Below, in pieces: positions 1 through 6,203 of a stretch of 10,705 nt of DNA (position 1 is its first letter; every line of letters starts with the position of its first letter). Position numbers and translations under genes: made by a program. Source of the stretch: Comamonadaceae bacterium (GTDB taxonomy: Bacteria > Pseudomonadota > Gammaproteobacteria > Burkholderiales > Burkholderiaceae_C); contig CANGMW010000063.1 of the NCBI GenBank assembly GCA_947454695.1, positions 1-10,705 on the forward strand, read 5' to 3'. The notes beneath the pieces are model-generated. The model did no database searches. It saw only the letters and a program-made list of their open reading frames with translations, and was not told the DNA's origin.

Positions 1-2
1 CC

Positions 3-578
3 GCCCTGGTGGCCGACATCCGCAACATCGTGGCCGGCGACCCCTCGCCTGACGGTAAAGGTCCCTTGGCCATCGAGCGCGGCATCGAGGTGGGCCATGT
101 GTTCTACCTTGGCACGAAATACTCCAAAGCCATGAACGCCACCTTTCTGGATGAAAACGGCAAACCACAATTCATGGAAATGGGCTGCTACGGCATTGGC
201 ATCACGCGACTGCCCGCAGCGGCCATTGAGCAAAACCATGACGAACGCGGCATCATCTGGCCCGATGCCATCGCGCCCTTCACCGTGGTGGTTTGCCCCA
301 TCAGCCCCGAGCGCAGCCCTGAAGTGAAAGCTGCCGGCGAAAAGCTTTACGCCGAGCTGCAGGCCGCAGGCGTGGATGTGATGCTCGATGACCGTGGCGA
401 GCGCCCCGGCATCATGTTTGCCGAATGGGAACTCATTGGAGTGCCGCATCGCATCACCATTGGTGACCGCGCGCTCAAAGAAGGTCAGGTCGAATACCAG
501 CACCGCCGTGATGCCGCAGCGACCAAAGTCCCGCTGGCTGAAGCCCTGGCTTTTGTGACTGCCCAACTGGGCGCCTGA
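3..578 (+). CDS. proS: Prolyl-tRNA synthetase, C-terminal part (5' end outside window)
   Basis: This is the 3' end of the gene for the class II aminoacyl-tRNA synthetase that charges tRNA-Pro with proline in the cytoplasm. The frame is open from the window edge, so the first GTG at 9 is not the true start; about 191 residues are visible. Near the start is the segment NIVAGDPSPDG. It is followed by the class II motif 3 region (GCYGIGITRLPAAAIEQ), whose GxG and Arg belong to the ATP-binding active site. From about FTVVVCPISP onward comes the C-terminal anticodon-binding domain (HGTP_anticodon type), with the typical DDRGERPGIMFAEWELIGVP stretch, ending at TGA 576-578. The lytic transglycosylase gene starts 5 nt downstream on the same strand, so the two are probably co-transcribed. 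The family assignment is secure; only the missing N-terminal part is unseen. Confidence 0.96.
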   Translation, partial: ALVADIRNIVAGDPSPDGKGPLAIERGIEVGHVFYLGTKYSKAMNATFLDENGKPQFMEMGCYGIGITRLPAAAIEQNHDERGIIWPDAIAPFTVVVCPISPERSPEVKAAGEKLYAELQAAGVDVMLDDRGERPGIMFAEWELIGVPHRITIGDRALKEGQVEYQHRRDAAATKVPLAEALAFVTAQLGA

Positions 579-583
579 AGGGC

Positions 584-1219
584 ATGGGCGTGAGCGCCGC
601 TCCAGGCATCTCCCGACGGGCCAGTATGGCTTGCCTGGGTGCGGCTTGCTTGAGCTGGCACGGGTCTGCGCAGGCGGGCGGGCAACTGGAAGAGCCGCTG
701 GCTGACGCCGTACGCTCCGCTTTAAGTGCAGCCATCGCCAACCACGCACCACCCATTCCTGAATTCAAAGACACCGAATCACGGCTCTATTACTTGCGCT
801 GGATGGGCTGGGTGAGTGAGCGTCTGGTCAAAGCCAAACCCGACTGGCAGGTTCGCAAGGAGTTTTTACAGACGGTTTGGTACGAAAGCCGGCGAGCGGG
901 GTTGGATGTAGGTTTGGTACTCGGCCTGGTCCAGGTAGAGAGCAATTTCCGCAAATTTGCGGTGTCCTCGGTGGGCGCACGCGGCTATATGCAGGTCATG
1001 CCGTTTTGGGCTCGGCTCATCGGGGAGGGCGACGCCGGCAAGCTGTTCCATATGCAGACCAATTTGCGATTTGGCTGCGTGATCCTGCGCCACTACCTCA
1101 ATTTGGAGCAGGGCGATGTGTTCATGGCGCTGGGTCGCTACAACGGCTCGCGCGGCAAGCCGCCATACCCCAATGCGGTTTTGGCCTCTAAACGCCAATG
1201 GGACTATGTAGACCGTTGA
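584..1219 (+). CDS. Periplasmic lytic transglycosylase (SLT domain)
   Basis: The product is a predicted exported murein lytic transglycosylase that cleaves the MurNAc-GlcNAc bond of peptidoglycan. The 211-residue product begins with a basic stretch (ISRR), a short hydrophobic segment (MACLGAACLSW) and a plausible signal peptidase site after GSAQA near residue 31. The catalytic SLT domain lies at about residues 95-205. It has the presumed catalytic Glu119 in QVESNF, the GARGYMQVMPFW block (132-143) and the ALGRYNGS block (182-189), all hallmarks of transglycosylase family 1. The start is uncertain. ATG 584 lies only 1 nt after an AAGGG (578-582), too close for a ribosome binding site, whereas GTG 590 in the same frame has the ideal spacing of 7 nt. 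Either way, translation is probably coupled to proS. No LysM or other cell-wall-binding domain is visible. The gene runs tail-to-tail into grxD with 10 nt between the stops. Confidence 0.92.
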   Translation: MGVSAAPGISRRASMACLGAACLSWHGSAQAGGQLEEPLADAVRSALSAAIANHAPPIPEFKDTESRLYYLRWMGWVSERLVKAKPDWQVRKEFLQTVWYESRRAGLDVGLVLGLVQVESNFRKFAVSSVGARGYMQVMPFWARLIGEGDAGKLFHMQTNLRFGCVILRHYLNLEQGDVFMALGRYNGSRGKPPYPNAVLASKRQWDYVDR

Positions 1220-1226
1220 CCGGTCT
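1210..1226. terminator. Candidate bidirectional hairpin between transglycosylase and grxD
   Basis: This is a perfect 6-bp inverted repeat: AGACCG (1210-1215), a 5-nt loop that contains the transglycosylase stop codon, then CGGTCT (1221-1226). It sits exactly between two convergent genes, where a shared terminator is expected. No T-run follows on either strand, so classical intrinsic termination is not strongly supported. It may instead protect the 3' ends or help Rho-dependent termination. That role is an inference from position only. Confidence 0.35.
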
Positions 1227-1229
1227 GAC

Positions 1230-1550
1230 TCAGGATTTTCCCAAGACCTGTTTGAGTTCGCCGGACTCGTACATCTCCATCATGATGTCGGAGCCACCAA
1301 TGAATTCGCCCTTCACATACAACTGAGGAATGGTGGGCCAGTTGCTGTATTCCTTGATGCCTTGGCGAATGCCGTCGTCCTCCAACACGTTGACGGTCTT
1401 CACGGTTTTGGTGTCCACGCCACAGGCTTTGAGCACCTGGATGGCCCGCCCGGAAAAACCGCACTGGGGAAAACTGGCGTTGCCTTTCATGAAAAGCAAA
1501 ATTTCGTTGGATTTGACGAGGTCGTCGATGCGTTGTTGTGCGTCGCTCAT
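1230..1550 (-). CDS. grxD: Monothiol glutaredoxin, CGFS type (Grx4/GrxD)
   Basis: The product is a 106-residue cytoplasmic monothiol glutaredoxin. Members of this family bind a bridging [2Fe-2S] cluster with glutathione and pass Fe-S clusters on, often with BolA partners. The diagnostic CGFS active site is at residues 30-33 (FPQCGFSGRA), preceded by the MKGNASFPQ strand-loop. WPTIPQLYVKGEFIGGSDI carries the cis-Pro (TIPQ) and the GG motif that grips glutathione. The length matches the E. coli protein class. The start is supported by AAGGAC 7 nt upstream on the minus strand (1558-1563). In several other Burkholderiales this gene follows prmC directly in the hemA cluster, as I recall from family knowledge. 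Here two oppositely oriented genes separate it from prmC, so it must have its own promoter in 1551-1656, but I could not identify a convincing one for this strand. Confidence 0.96.
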   Translation of the reverse strand: MSDAQQRIDDLVKSNEILLFMKGNASFPQCGFSGRAIQVLKACGVDTKTVKTVNVLEDDGIRQGIKEYSNWPTIPQLYVKGEFIGGSDIMMEMYESGELKQVLGKS

Positions 1551-1591
1551 GGCGGTTGTCCTTGCAAATTGATGCCCCCATTATTTCATTT

Positions 1592-1620
1592 TTGAGCGAC
1601 TTGCGCCGCGCCCTGATAAT
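1592..1620 (+). promoter_or_regulatory. Sigma70-type promoter upstream of the SlyD-like gene
   Basis: A -35 box TTGAGC (1592-1597, four of six consensus bases) and a -10 box GATAAT (1615-1620, five of six) are separated by exactly 17 nt. The predicted start of transcription is near 1627, giving a leader of about 30 nt before ATG 1657. This is the best-formed promoter in the window. It probably drives the SlyD-like gene and, 48 nt beyond it, the ProQ-domain gene. Confidence 0.6.
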
Positions 1621-1631
1621 GTGACCTCAAC

Positions 1632-1655
1632 TCTGACATGACATCTGACCTGACT
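1632..1655 (+). repeat. Imperfect 12-bp tandem repeat in the leader of the SlyD-like gene
   Basis: Two adjacent 12-mers, TCTGACATGACA (1632-1643) and TCTGACCTGACT (1644-1655), differ at two positions and end 1 nt before the start codon. They fill almost the whole predicted leader, leaving no recognisable Shine-Dalgarno sequence. The function is unknown. The repeat could be chance, a replication-slippage product or a regulatory leader. Confidence 0.5.
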
Positions 1656-1656
1656 T

Positions 1657-2133
1657 ATGAAGATCGACAAAAATACAGCCGTCACCCTGCGCTACAAAGT
1701 GGCCGACATTCAAGGCAAGCTGCTGGAAGAAAGCCAAGAACCCATGGTGTACCTGCACGGTGGCTACGGCAATACCTTTGCCAAGATTGAAGCCGCCTTG
1801 CAGGGCTGCGAGCCCGGCTACCAGACCACTTTGGAATTGCAGCCCGAGGATGCCTTTGGCCTGCGGGATGAAGCGCTGGTCCAGACCATTCCCAAAACCC
1901 AGTTCCCGCCGGGCGTGAAAGTGGGCGGGCATTTGCAGGGTGTGGGCGAAGACGGCCATGCACAGGTCTTCACCGTGGTGAAAATCAAAGGTGACAAAGT
2001 CATGCTCGATGGCAACCACCCGCATGCCGGTAAAGTCTTGCGCTTTAGCCTCACGGTGACCGAAGTGCGTGCCGCCAGCGAAGAAGAAATCGCCCACGGC
2101 CACGTACACGGCGAACACGGCCACCACCATTAA
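1657..2133 (+). CDS. slyD: FKBP-type peptidyl-prolyl cis-trans isomerase, SlyD-like
   Basis: The product is a 158-residue cytoplasmic prolyl isomerase and chaperone of the SlyD family. The FKBP fold is split by an insert-in-flap chaperone domain. The N-terminal FKBP part (about 1-68) has the VYLHGGYGN flap segment. The insert (about 70-125) contains the ALVQTIPKTQFP stretch. The hallmark DGNHPHAGKVLRF (118-130) leads back into the FKBP fold. The last 12 residues (147-158) contain seven histidines, a short metal-binding tail of the kind SlyD uses for nickel delivery to hydrogenase. No Cys-rich tail like that of E. coli SlyD is present, and no hydrogenase gene is in the window, so metal handling is inferred. 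The gene has a good promoter at 1592-1620 and diverges from grxD. The ProQ-domain gene follows after 48 nt on the same strand. Confidence 0.92.
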   Translation: MKIDKNTAVTLRYKVADIQGKLLEESQEPMVYLHGGYGNTFAKIEAALQGCEPGYQTTLELQPEDAFGLRDEALVQTIPKTQFPPGVKVGGHLQGVGEDGHAQVFTVVKIKGDKVMLDGNHPHAGKVLRFSLTVTEVRAASEEEIAHGHVHGEHGHHH

Positions 2134-2181
2134 TGCGCACGCGGTGTCTTTGCCGCGCTTTGCCACCCTGACGGACTGCCC

Positions 2182-2874
2182 ATGACAGACTCCCTAGCCT
2201 CGCCTTCGCTGCAAGCCCTACCGGCTGCTGCGCCTTCAGCCAATGCCGTCCGGCAGGGCGCTCAGGCCCAAAACATGGCCGTGCTGGAACAACTCGCATC
2301 GTTGTACCCCAAGCTTTTTGGCGCCCACTTTCTGCCTTTGAAGCGGGGCATCTTCCAGGACTTGTTGCTAGCCCACCCGGAGGTGCTTCAAAGCGAGCCG
2401 CTCAAGTCCGCCTTGGCGTTTCACACCCGCTCGACGCGCTACCTGGTGGCGGTGGGGTCGGGTCTGGCCCGGCATGATTTGCAGGGCCTGCCCGTCGAGG
2501 CCATGGCGCCCGAGCATGTGCACCACGCGGTGCTGGAGGTGTTTCGCCGACGGCAAGGTCGCAGCACGGACGATTTGCGACCCAAACTGCGCGAGCGCAT
2601 CGTGCATGCCTATGAAGCTTCAGGCCTGTCCCGTGCGGATTACACCGCGCTGGTTTTCGGGCGTGATGAATTGGCCAATGCCGTGCTGGAAGAGGCTTTG
2701 AATGAAGCTGACGCCCGCGCGGCCAAAGACGAAGCCTTGTTGCGCGCTTTTGAGACCAGCGGACAAACGCCCGAGGCATTTGCCGATATGTACGGCCTGA
2801 GCCCGCGCACGGCGACCCAGACGCTGGAGCGCGCTCAAACCCGGCGTGCCAACAACACCCGTTCAGCCGGCTGA
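2182..2874 (+). CDS. ProQ/FinO-domain RNA-binding protein
   Basis: The product is a 230-residue predicted RNA chaperone. The FinO/ProQ domain spans about residues 33-125. It includes the conserved LYPKLF, PLKRGIFQDLL, LKSALAFHTRSTRYLVAV and DLQGLPVE segments; Arg86/Tyr87 in STRYL align with the RNA-binding RY of ProQ. ProQ-family proteins bind structured 3' ends and small RNAs. The N-terminal 30 residues are Ala/Gln-rich and probably disordered. The C-terminal part (about 140-225) does not look like the Tudor/KOW domain of enteric ProQ. It is helical and acidic, then ends in a segment resembling a helix-turn-helix (TPEAFADMYGLSPRTATQTL) and a basic tail. The start ATG 2182 has only a weak purine stretch (ACGGA) upstream. 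The gene probably shares a transcript with the SlyD-like gene. Its last 12 nt overlap the 3' end of prmC on the other strand. Confidence 0.88.
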   Translation: MTDSLASPSLQALPAAAPSANAVRQGAQAQNMAVLEQLASLYPKLFGAHFLPLKRGIFQDLLLAHPEVLQSEPLKSALAFHTRSTRYLVAVGSGLARHDLQGLPVEAMAPEHVHHAVLEVFRRRQGRSTDDLRPKLRERIVHAYEASGLSRADYTALVFGRDELANAVLEEALNEADARAAKDEALLRAFETSGQTPEAFADMYGLSPRTATQTLERAQTRRANNTRSAG

Positions 2875-3684
2875 TTGCCCGCCACTGCAACGCGCAATGC
2901 CTTGCAGATCCAGGCGCGACTGCACCTGCGAGAACCCGGCCTGTTCCAAGCACGCGCGCACGAGCGGCGCCTGGTCGTAGCCATGCTCCAACAGCAACCA
3001 GCCGCCCGGGTGCAGGTGCGAATGGGCTTTCGCCACGATGGCACGAAGGTCGGCCAGTCCCTCTTCACCACTCACCAGCGCTTGCTGGGGCTCATGCTGA
3101 AGTGCGCCAAGGTGTGCGTCTTGTGCGGCAATGTAGGGCGGGTTGGAGACCACCACATCAAATCGACCTTGGACGGCGTCAAACCAGTTACTTTGCGTGA
3201 AGGAGACGGGCAGTTTCAGACGCGCGGCATTGGCCTGAGCCACCTGCAAGGCTTGGGCGCTCGCATCGACTGCGCTGACATGGGCGTCGGTACGTGCGTG
3301 CTGAATGGCCAGGGCAATAGCGCCACTGCCCGTACCCAAGTCCAAAACCTGGGGTGTGGCGGTGTGTGTCAGCACTTGCAAAGCCCACTCCACTAAGGTT
3401 TCAGTGTCGGGCCGAGGGACCAGCACCCGCGCATCAACTTCTAAATCCAGCCCGAAAAATTCTTTGTGGCCCACGATGTAGGCCACCGGTTCTCCGGCTA
3501 AACGTCGCAAAACAGCGGCATCAAAACTTTCACGGTTTGGATCGGACAAGTGGTCCGCGTCATGCGCGAGCAACCAGCTGCGCGCATGGGGGTCACGGCC
3601 CAGCGCATGCAGGAGCAACAGTTGGGCATCGAGTCGATCTAGCCCTAAGGCGTGCGCGGCTGCCAGGGCTTGGGCAACGGTCAT
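2863..3684 (-). CDS. prmC: Release factor glutamine methyltransferase PrmC (HemK)
   Basis: The product is a 273-residue cytoplasmic SAM-dependent N5-glutamine methyltransferase, which methylates the Gln of the GGQ motif in peptide release factors and so speeds translation termination. An N-terminal helical substrate-recognition domain (about 1-80) is followed by the Rossmann-like catalytic domain. That domain has the SAM-binding motif VLDLGTGSGAIALA (113-126) and the catalytic NPPY (181-184). VLVPRPDTE (88-96) is also typical of the family. Its substrate RF1 is encoded directly upstream, and the two genes overlap by 4 nt (ATGA, 3681-3684), so translation is coupled. The 3' end overlaps the convergent ProQ-domain gene by 12 nt. 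Confidence 0.97.
   Translation of the reverse strand: MTVAQALAAAHALGLDRLDAQLLLLHALGRDPHARSWLLAHDADHLSDPNRESFDAAVLRRLAGEPVAYIVGHKEFFGLDLEVDARVLVPRPDTETLVEWALQVLTHTATPQVLDLGTGSGAIALAIQHARTDAHVSAVDASAQALQVAQANAARLKLPVSFTQSNWFDAVQGRFDVVVSNPPYIAAQDAHLGALQHEPQQALVSGEEGLADLRAIVAKAHSHLHPGGWLLLEHGYDQAPLVRACLEQAGFSQVQSRLDLQGIARCSGGQSAG
2864..2873. other. 10-bp perfect palindrome at the convergent ProQ/prmC stop codons
   Basis: CAGCCGGCTG is its own reverse complement and lies inside the 12-nt overlap that holds both stop codons (TGA 2872-2874 on plus, TGA 2865-2863 on minus). With no loop it would make only a short hairpin and there is no T-run, so I do not call it a terminator. The symmetry partly follows from both strands having to end in a stop within the same 12 bases. 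Confidence 0.4.
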
Positions 3685-4766
3685 GCCTGCCCCACTTCCA
3701 GCTCAGCGAGTTGTTGCGCGGCCTCGTAGGCTTGCAGTGCCTGGATCACGTCGTCAAGGTCACCTTCCATGATGGCCAGCAATTTGTAGAGCGTGAGGTT
3801 GATGCGGTGGTCGGTCAGGCGCCCCTGCGGGAAGTTGTAGGTGCGGATGCGGTCACTGCGGTCGCCGCTGCCGATCAGGCTCTTGCGTTGGGCGGCGTCT
3901 TTGGCGGCGCGCTCGCTGCGTTCTTTCTCGTGGATGCGCGCGGTCAGCACCCGCATGGCCTGTGCCTTGTTGCTGTGCTGGCTGCGGCCGTCCTGGCATT
4001 CGGCCACGATGCCGGTGGGCAAGTGGGTGATGCGCACGGCCGAGTCGGTTTTGTTGATGTGCTGACCGCCGGCGCCGCTGGCGCGGTAGGTGTCGATGCG
4101 CAATTCGGACGGGTTGATCTGGATGGCGGCCTGCTCATCGGGTTCGGGCAGCACGGCCACGGTGCAGGCGCTGGTGTGGATGCGGCCCTGGGTTTCGGTG
4201 GCCGGCACACGCTGCACACGGTGCCCGCCCGACTCGAATTTGAGCGCGCCGTAAACAGAGTCGCCCTCCACGCGCAGCACCACCTCTTTGTAGCCGCCAA
4301 GCTCGCTCTCGGATGCGCTCATGATCTCGGTTTTCCAGCCGCGCCGGTCACAGTAGCGGGTGTACATCCGAGCCAGATCGCCGGCAAACAAAGCCGACTC
4401 GTCGCCGCCGGTGCCGGCGCGAATTTCCACAAAGGCGTTGCGCGCATCGTCCGGGTCTTTGGGCAGCAGCATGCGCTGCAGCTCGACCTCGAGCTGATTG
4501 ATTTCGGCCTGGGCGGTGTCGATTTCTTCTTGCGCCATGTCGGCCATGTCGGGATCAGATAACAGGTCGCGGGCTGAGGACAGGTCGGTCTCACATTGTT
4601 GGTGGCGCGCCCAGCGGGTGGCTACTGCGGCCACCTCGGTGTGTTCTCGCGAGAGTTTGAGGAACTGTGCCATGTCCTGCATGATGTCCTCGCGGGACAA
4701 TAAAAATTCCAGCTCCCCGAGTCGATCGGCGTAGCGGGCAAGTTGTTGGCGCAAAAATGGTTTCAT
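3681..4766 (-). CDS. prfA: Peptide chain release factor 1
   Basis: The product is a 361-residue class I release factor that reads UAA and UAG stop codons and triggers hydrolysis of peptidyl-tRNA on the ribosome. The N-terminal helical domain (about 1-100) is followed by the codon-recognition domain. It has the tripeptide PAT at 188-190, which marks RF1 rather than RF2. The universally conserved GGQ is at 233-235 within GAGGQHINKTDSAVRI. Both positions match E. coli RF1 numbering, so the protein is full length. The start ATG 4766 lacks a clear Shine-Dalgarno sequence. A small inverted repeat CTAAG-TTG-CTTAG (4773-4785) sits just upstream of it. The gene lies 107 nt after hemA and overlaps prmC by 4 nt. 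Confidence 0.98.
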   Translation of the reverse strand: MKPFLRQQLARYADRLGELEFLLSREDIMQDMAQFLKLSREHTEVAAVATRWARHQQCETDLSSARDLLSDPDMADMAQEEIDTAQAEINQLEVELQRMLLPKDPDDARNAFVEIRAGTGGDESALFAGDLARMYTRYCDRRGWKTEIMSASESELGGYKEVVLRVEGDSVYGALKFESGGHRVQRVPATETQGRIHTSACTVAVLPEPDEQAAIQINPSELRIDTYRASGAGGQHINKTDSAVRITHLPTGIVAECQDGRSQHSNKAQAMRVLTARIHEKERSERAAKDAAQRKSLIGSGDRSDRIRTYNFPQGRLTDHRINLTLYKLLAIMEGDLDDVIQALQAYEAAQQLAELEVGQA

Positions 4767-4873
4767 CGAAGGCTAAGTTGCTTAGAACGTCACGCCACGA
4801 GGCGAGGGGGCTGGCATCCACGCAGCCAGCGGCTCAGGGTGCGCACGGTGCCGCGCGCAAGCTGTGGCCAGCG
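4767..4873. other. hemA-prfA intergenic region with two small inverted repeats
   Basis: This 107-nt gap holds no coding signal that I can support. It contains the small repeat CTAAG-TTG-CTTAG (4773-4785), 6 nt before the prfA start, and a 6-bp stem GCTGGC (4810-4815) / GCCAGC (4825-4830) with a 9-nt loop. Neither is followed by a T-run on the minus strand. They could set relative expression of hemA and prfA through RNA processing or attenuation, but that is speculative. No good promoter boxes for prfA were seen. Confidence 0.3.
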
Positions 4874-6133
4874 CTAACGCTCTTTGCGGAGGAAGAAATG
4901 CTGGATGGCGTGGGTGGCGCGTTCGCGCGCCGACGCATCACCGGCATGCAACTCCGCCAGCGCACCATGCAACATCTTTTGCGTGAGGCCTTTGGACAAA
5001 GCCTCCAGCACGTTGTCCACCGACTCGCCTTTGGCCAGCAGTTTGCGGGCACGGGCGATTTCCATGGCGCGCCACTCGTCAGTTTGCGCGCTGAGTTGCT
5101 GGATGAGCGGTACGTTGCCGCGCTGGTCCAGCCAGTGCATGAAGCTTTGCACGCCCGCATCAATGATCACTTCGGCCTCGGCCACGGCGGCTTGCCGGTT
5201 GGCCTGGGCGGTTTGCACCACCGCGGCCAGATCGTCCACGGTGTAGAGGTAAATGTCGGACAAGCCCTTGACCTCGGGCTCGATGTCGCGCGGCACCGCC
5301 AAGTCGACCATGAACATCGGGCGATGGCGCCGCTTTTTGAGGGCACGCTCCACAGCGCCCAAGCCAATAATGGGCAGCGTGCTGGCGGTGCAACTCACCA
5401 CCACATCAAATTCATGCAGACGGTTGGGTAAATCGGCCAGATGCATGACCTCGGCGCCAAAGCGGGAGGCGAGTTTTTCTCCACGCTCCAGGGTGCGGTT
5501 GGCAATCGCCATCGATTTGGGCGCTTTGGCCGCAAAGTGGGTGGCGGCCAACTCGATCATTTCACCGGCTCCGACAAACAGCACCTTGACGTCGGCGAGG
5601 TCTTCAAACAGTTGGCCCGACAGGCGCACGGCCGCGGCGGCCATGCTGATGGAGTGGGCACCTATCTCGGTGGAGGTGCGCACCTCTTTGGCCACGGCAA
5701 AGGAGCGCTGGAAGAGTTGGTTCAGGGTACTGCCCAAAGCGCCCGCTTCTTCGGCGGCGCGAATGGCGTCCTTCATTTGTCCCAGGATTTGCGGCTCGCC
5801 CAAGACCATGGAGTCCAATCCGCTGGCGACCCGGAATGCGTGGCGAGCAGCCTGCTCGGCATGCAGGGTGTAGGTGTGTGAACGCAGCACATCCGGGGAC
5901 ACACTGCCGCTTTGGGCCAGCCAGTGCAGGGTGGAGACCACATCGAGCTCATCGCCTGCGCAATAAATTTCGGTGCGGTTACAGGTCGAGATGATGGCGG
6001 CTTCTGGCTGCCTCATGTGCGAACCGCGCAAACCGTGCAAAGTTGGCGCAATTTGATCTAAGGCGAACGCAAATCTTCCCCGTAAATCTAACGGTGCGGT
6101 CGTATGATTGATGCCGAGGGCCCAGACTGCCAT
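4874..6133 (-). CDS. hemA: Glutamyl-tRNA reductase
   Basis: The product is a 419-residue cytoplasmic enzyme that reduces glutamyl-tRNA(Glu) with NADPH to glutamate-1-semialdehyde, the first committed step of C5-pathway tetrapyrrole synthesis. The N-terminal catalytic domain has the signature STCNRTEIY with nucleophile Cys51, and RHAFRVASGLDSMVLGEPQI with the conserved His98. The NADPH-binding domain has VLFVGAGEMIEL (GAGEM at 188-192). The C-terminal helical dimerisation domain ends at TAG 4874. The length is typical. The start at 6133 is fixed by the family-typical N-terminus MAVWALGINHTTAPLDLRGR. There is no Shine-Dalgarno sequence: the upstream bases are TATAATCGGGGT directly before ATG, which suggests leaderless initiation. 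It is the first gene of the hemA-prfA-prmC block and diverges from the small membrane-protein gene. Confidence 0.98.
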   Translation of the reverse strand: MAVWALGINHTTAPLDLRGRFAFALDQIAPTLHGLRGSHMRQPEAAIISTCNRTEIYCAGDELDVVSTLHWLAQSGSVSPDVLRSHTYTLHAEQAARHAFRVASGLDSMVLGEPQILGQMKDAIRAAEEAGALGSTLNQLFQRSFAVAKEVRTSTEIGAHSISMAAAAVRLSGQLFEDLADVKVLFVGAGEMIELAATHFAAKAPKSMAIANRTLERGEKLASRFGAEVMHLADLPNRLHEFDVVVSCTASTLPIIGLGAVERALKKRRHRPMFMVDLAVPRDIEPEVKGLSDIYLYTVDDLAAVVQTAQANRQAAVAEAEVIIDAGVQSFMHWLDQRGNVPLIQQLSAQTDEWRAMEIARARKLLAKGESVDNVLEALSKGLTQKMLHGALAELHAGDASARERATHAIQHFFLRKER

Positions 6134-6139
6134 ACCCCG

Positions 6140-6149
6140 ATTATAAAAT
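6140..6149 (-). promoter_or_regulatory. Consensus -10 box directly upstream of hemA, with AT-rich divergent core
   Basis: On the minus strand a perfect TATAAT (6145 to 6140) lies 6 nt before the hemA ATG, which places the expected transcription start at or next to the A of the start codon. No good -35 box is found at 16-18 nt (only AAAGGG-like sequence) and no extended TGn. The same AT-rich core read on the plus strand gives TATAAA/TAAAAT (6142-6149), which could serve as the -10 of the divergent small-membrane-protein gene, again without a clear -35. These boxes were identified by eye only. Confidence 0.45.
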
Positions 6150-6203
6150 TTACTGAGCGGCCCCCTTTTTCACCCTTCTCTAGGCTGACTGGAGCACAGT
6201 TGA

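Noticed and set aside
1580..1585. AATAAT on the minus strand as a grxD -10 box
   Set aside because: No -35-like hexamer occurs at 16-18 nt upstream, so the match is not convincing.
2140..2157. 5-bp stem CGCGG / CCGCG with an 8-nt loop between the SlyD-like and ProQ-domain genes
   Set aside because: The stem is short and only CTTT follows, so it is too weak to call a terminator. Such stems are common in GC-rich DNA.
1627..2166. Minus-strand open frame of 179 codons opposite the SlyD-like gene
   Set aside because: It is a shadow of a gene with clear FKBP/SlyD motifs and its own promoter; the antisense translation is not protein-like.
3354..4562. Long plus-strand open frame of about 400 codons opposite prmC/prfA
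   Set aside because: It is antisense to the unmistakable prmC and prfA coding sequences, its translation is low-complexity (rich in Gly, Ala, Val and His), and no family features are visible.
4757..5431. Plus-strand open frame of 224 codons opposite the prfA start and hemA
   Set aside because: It is antisense to hemA, which carries all catalytic motifs, and the translation shows no recognisable domain.
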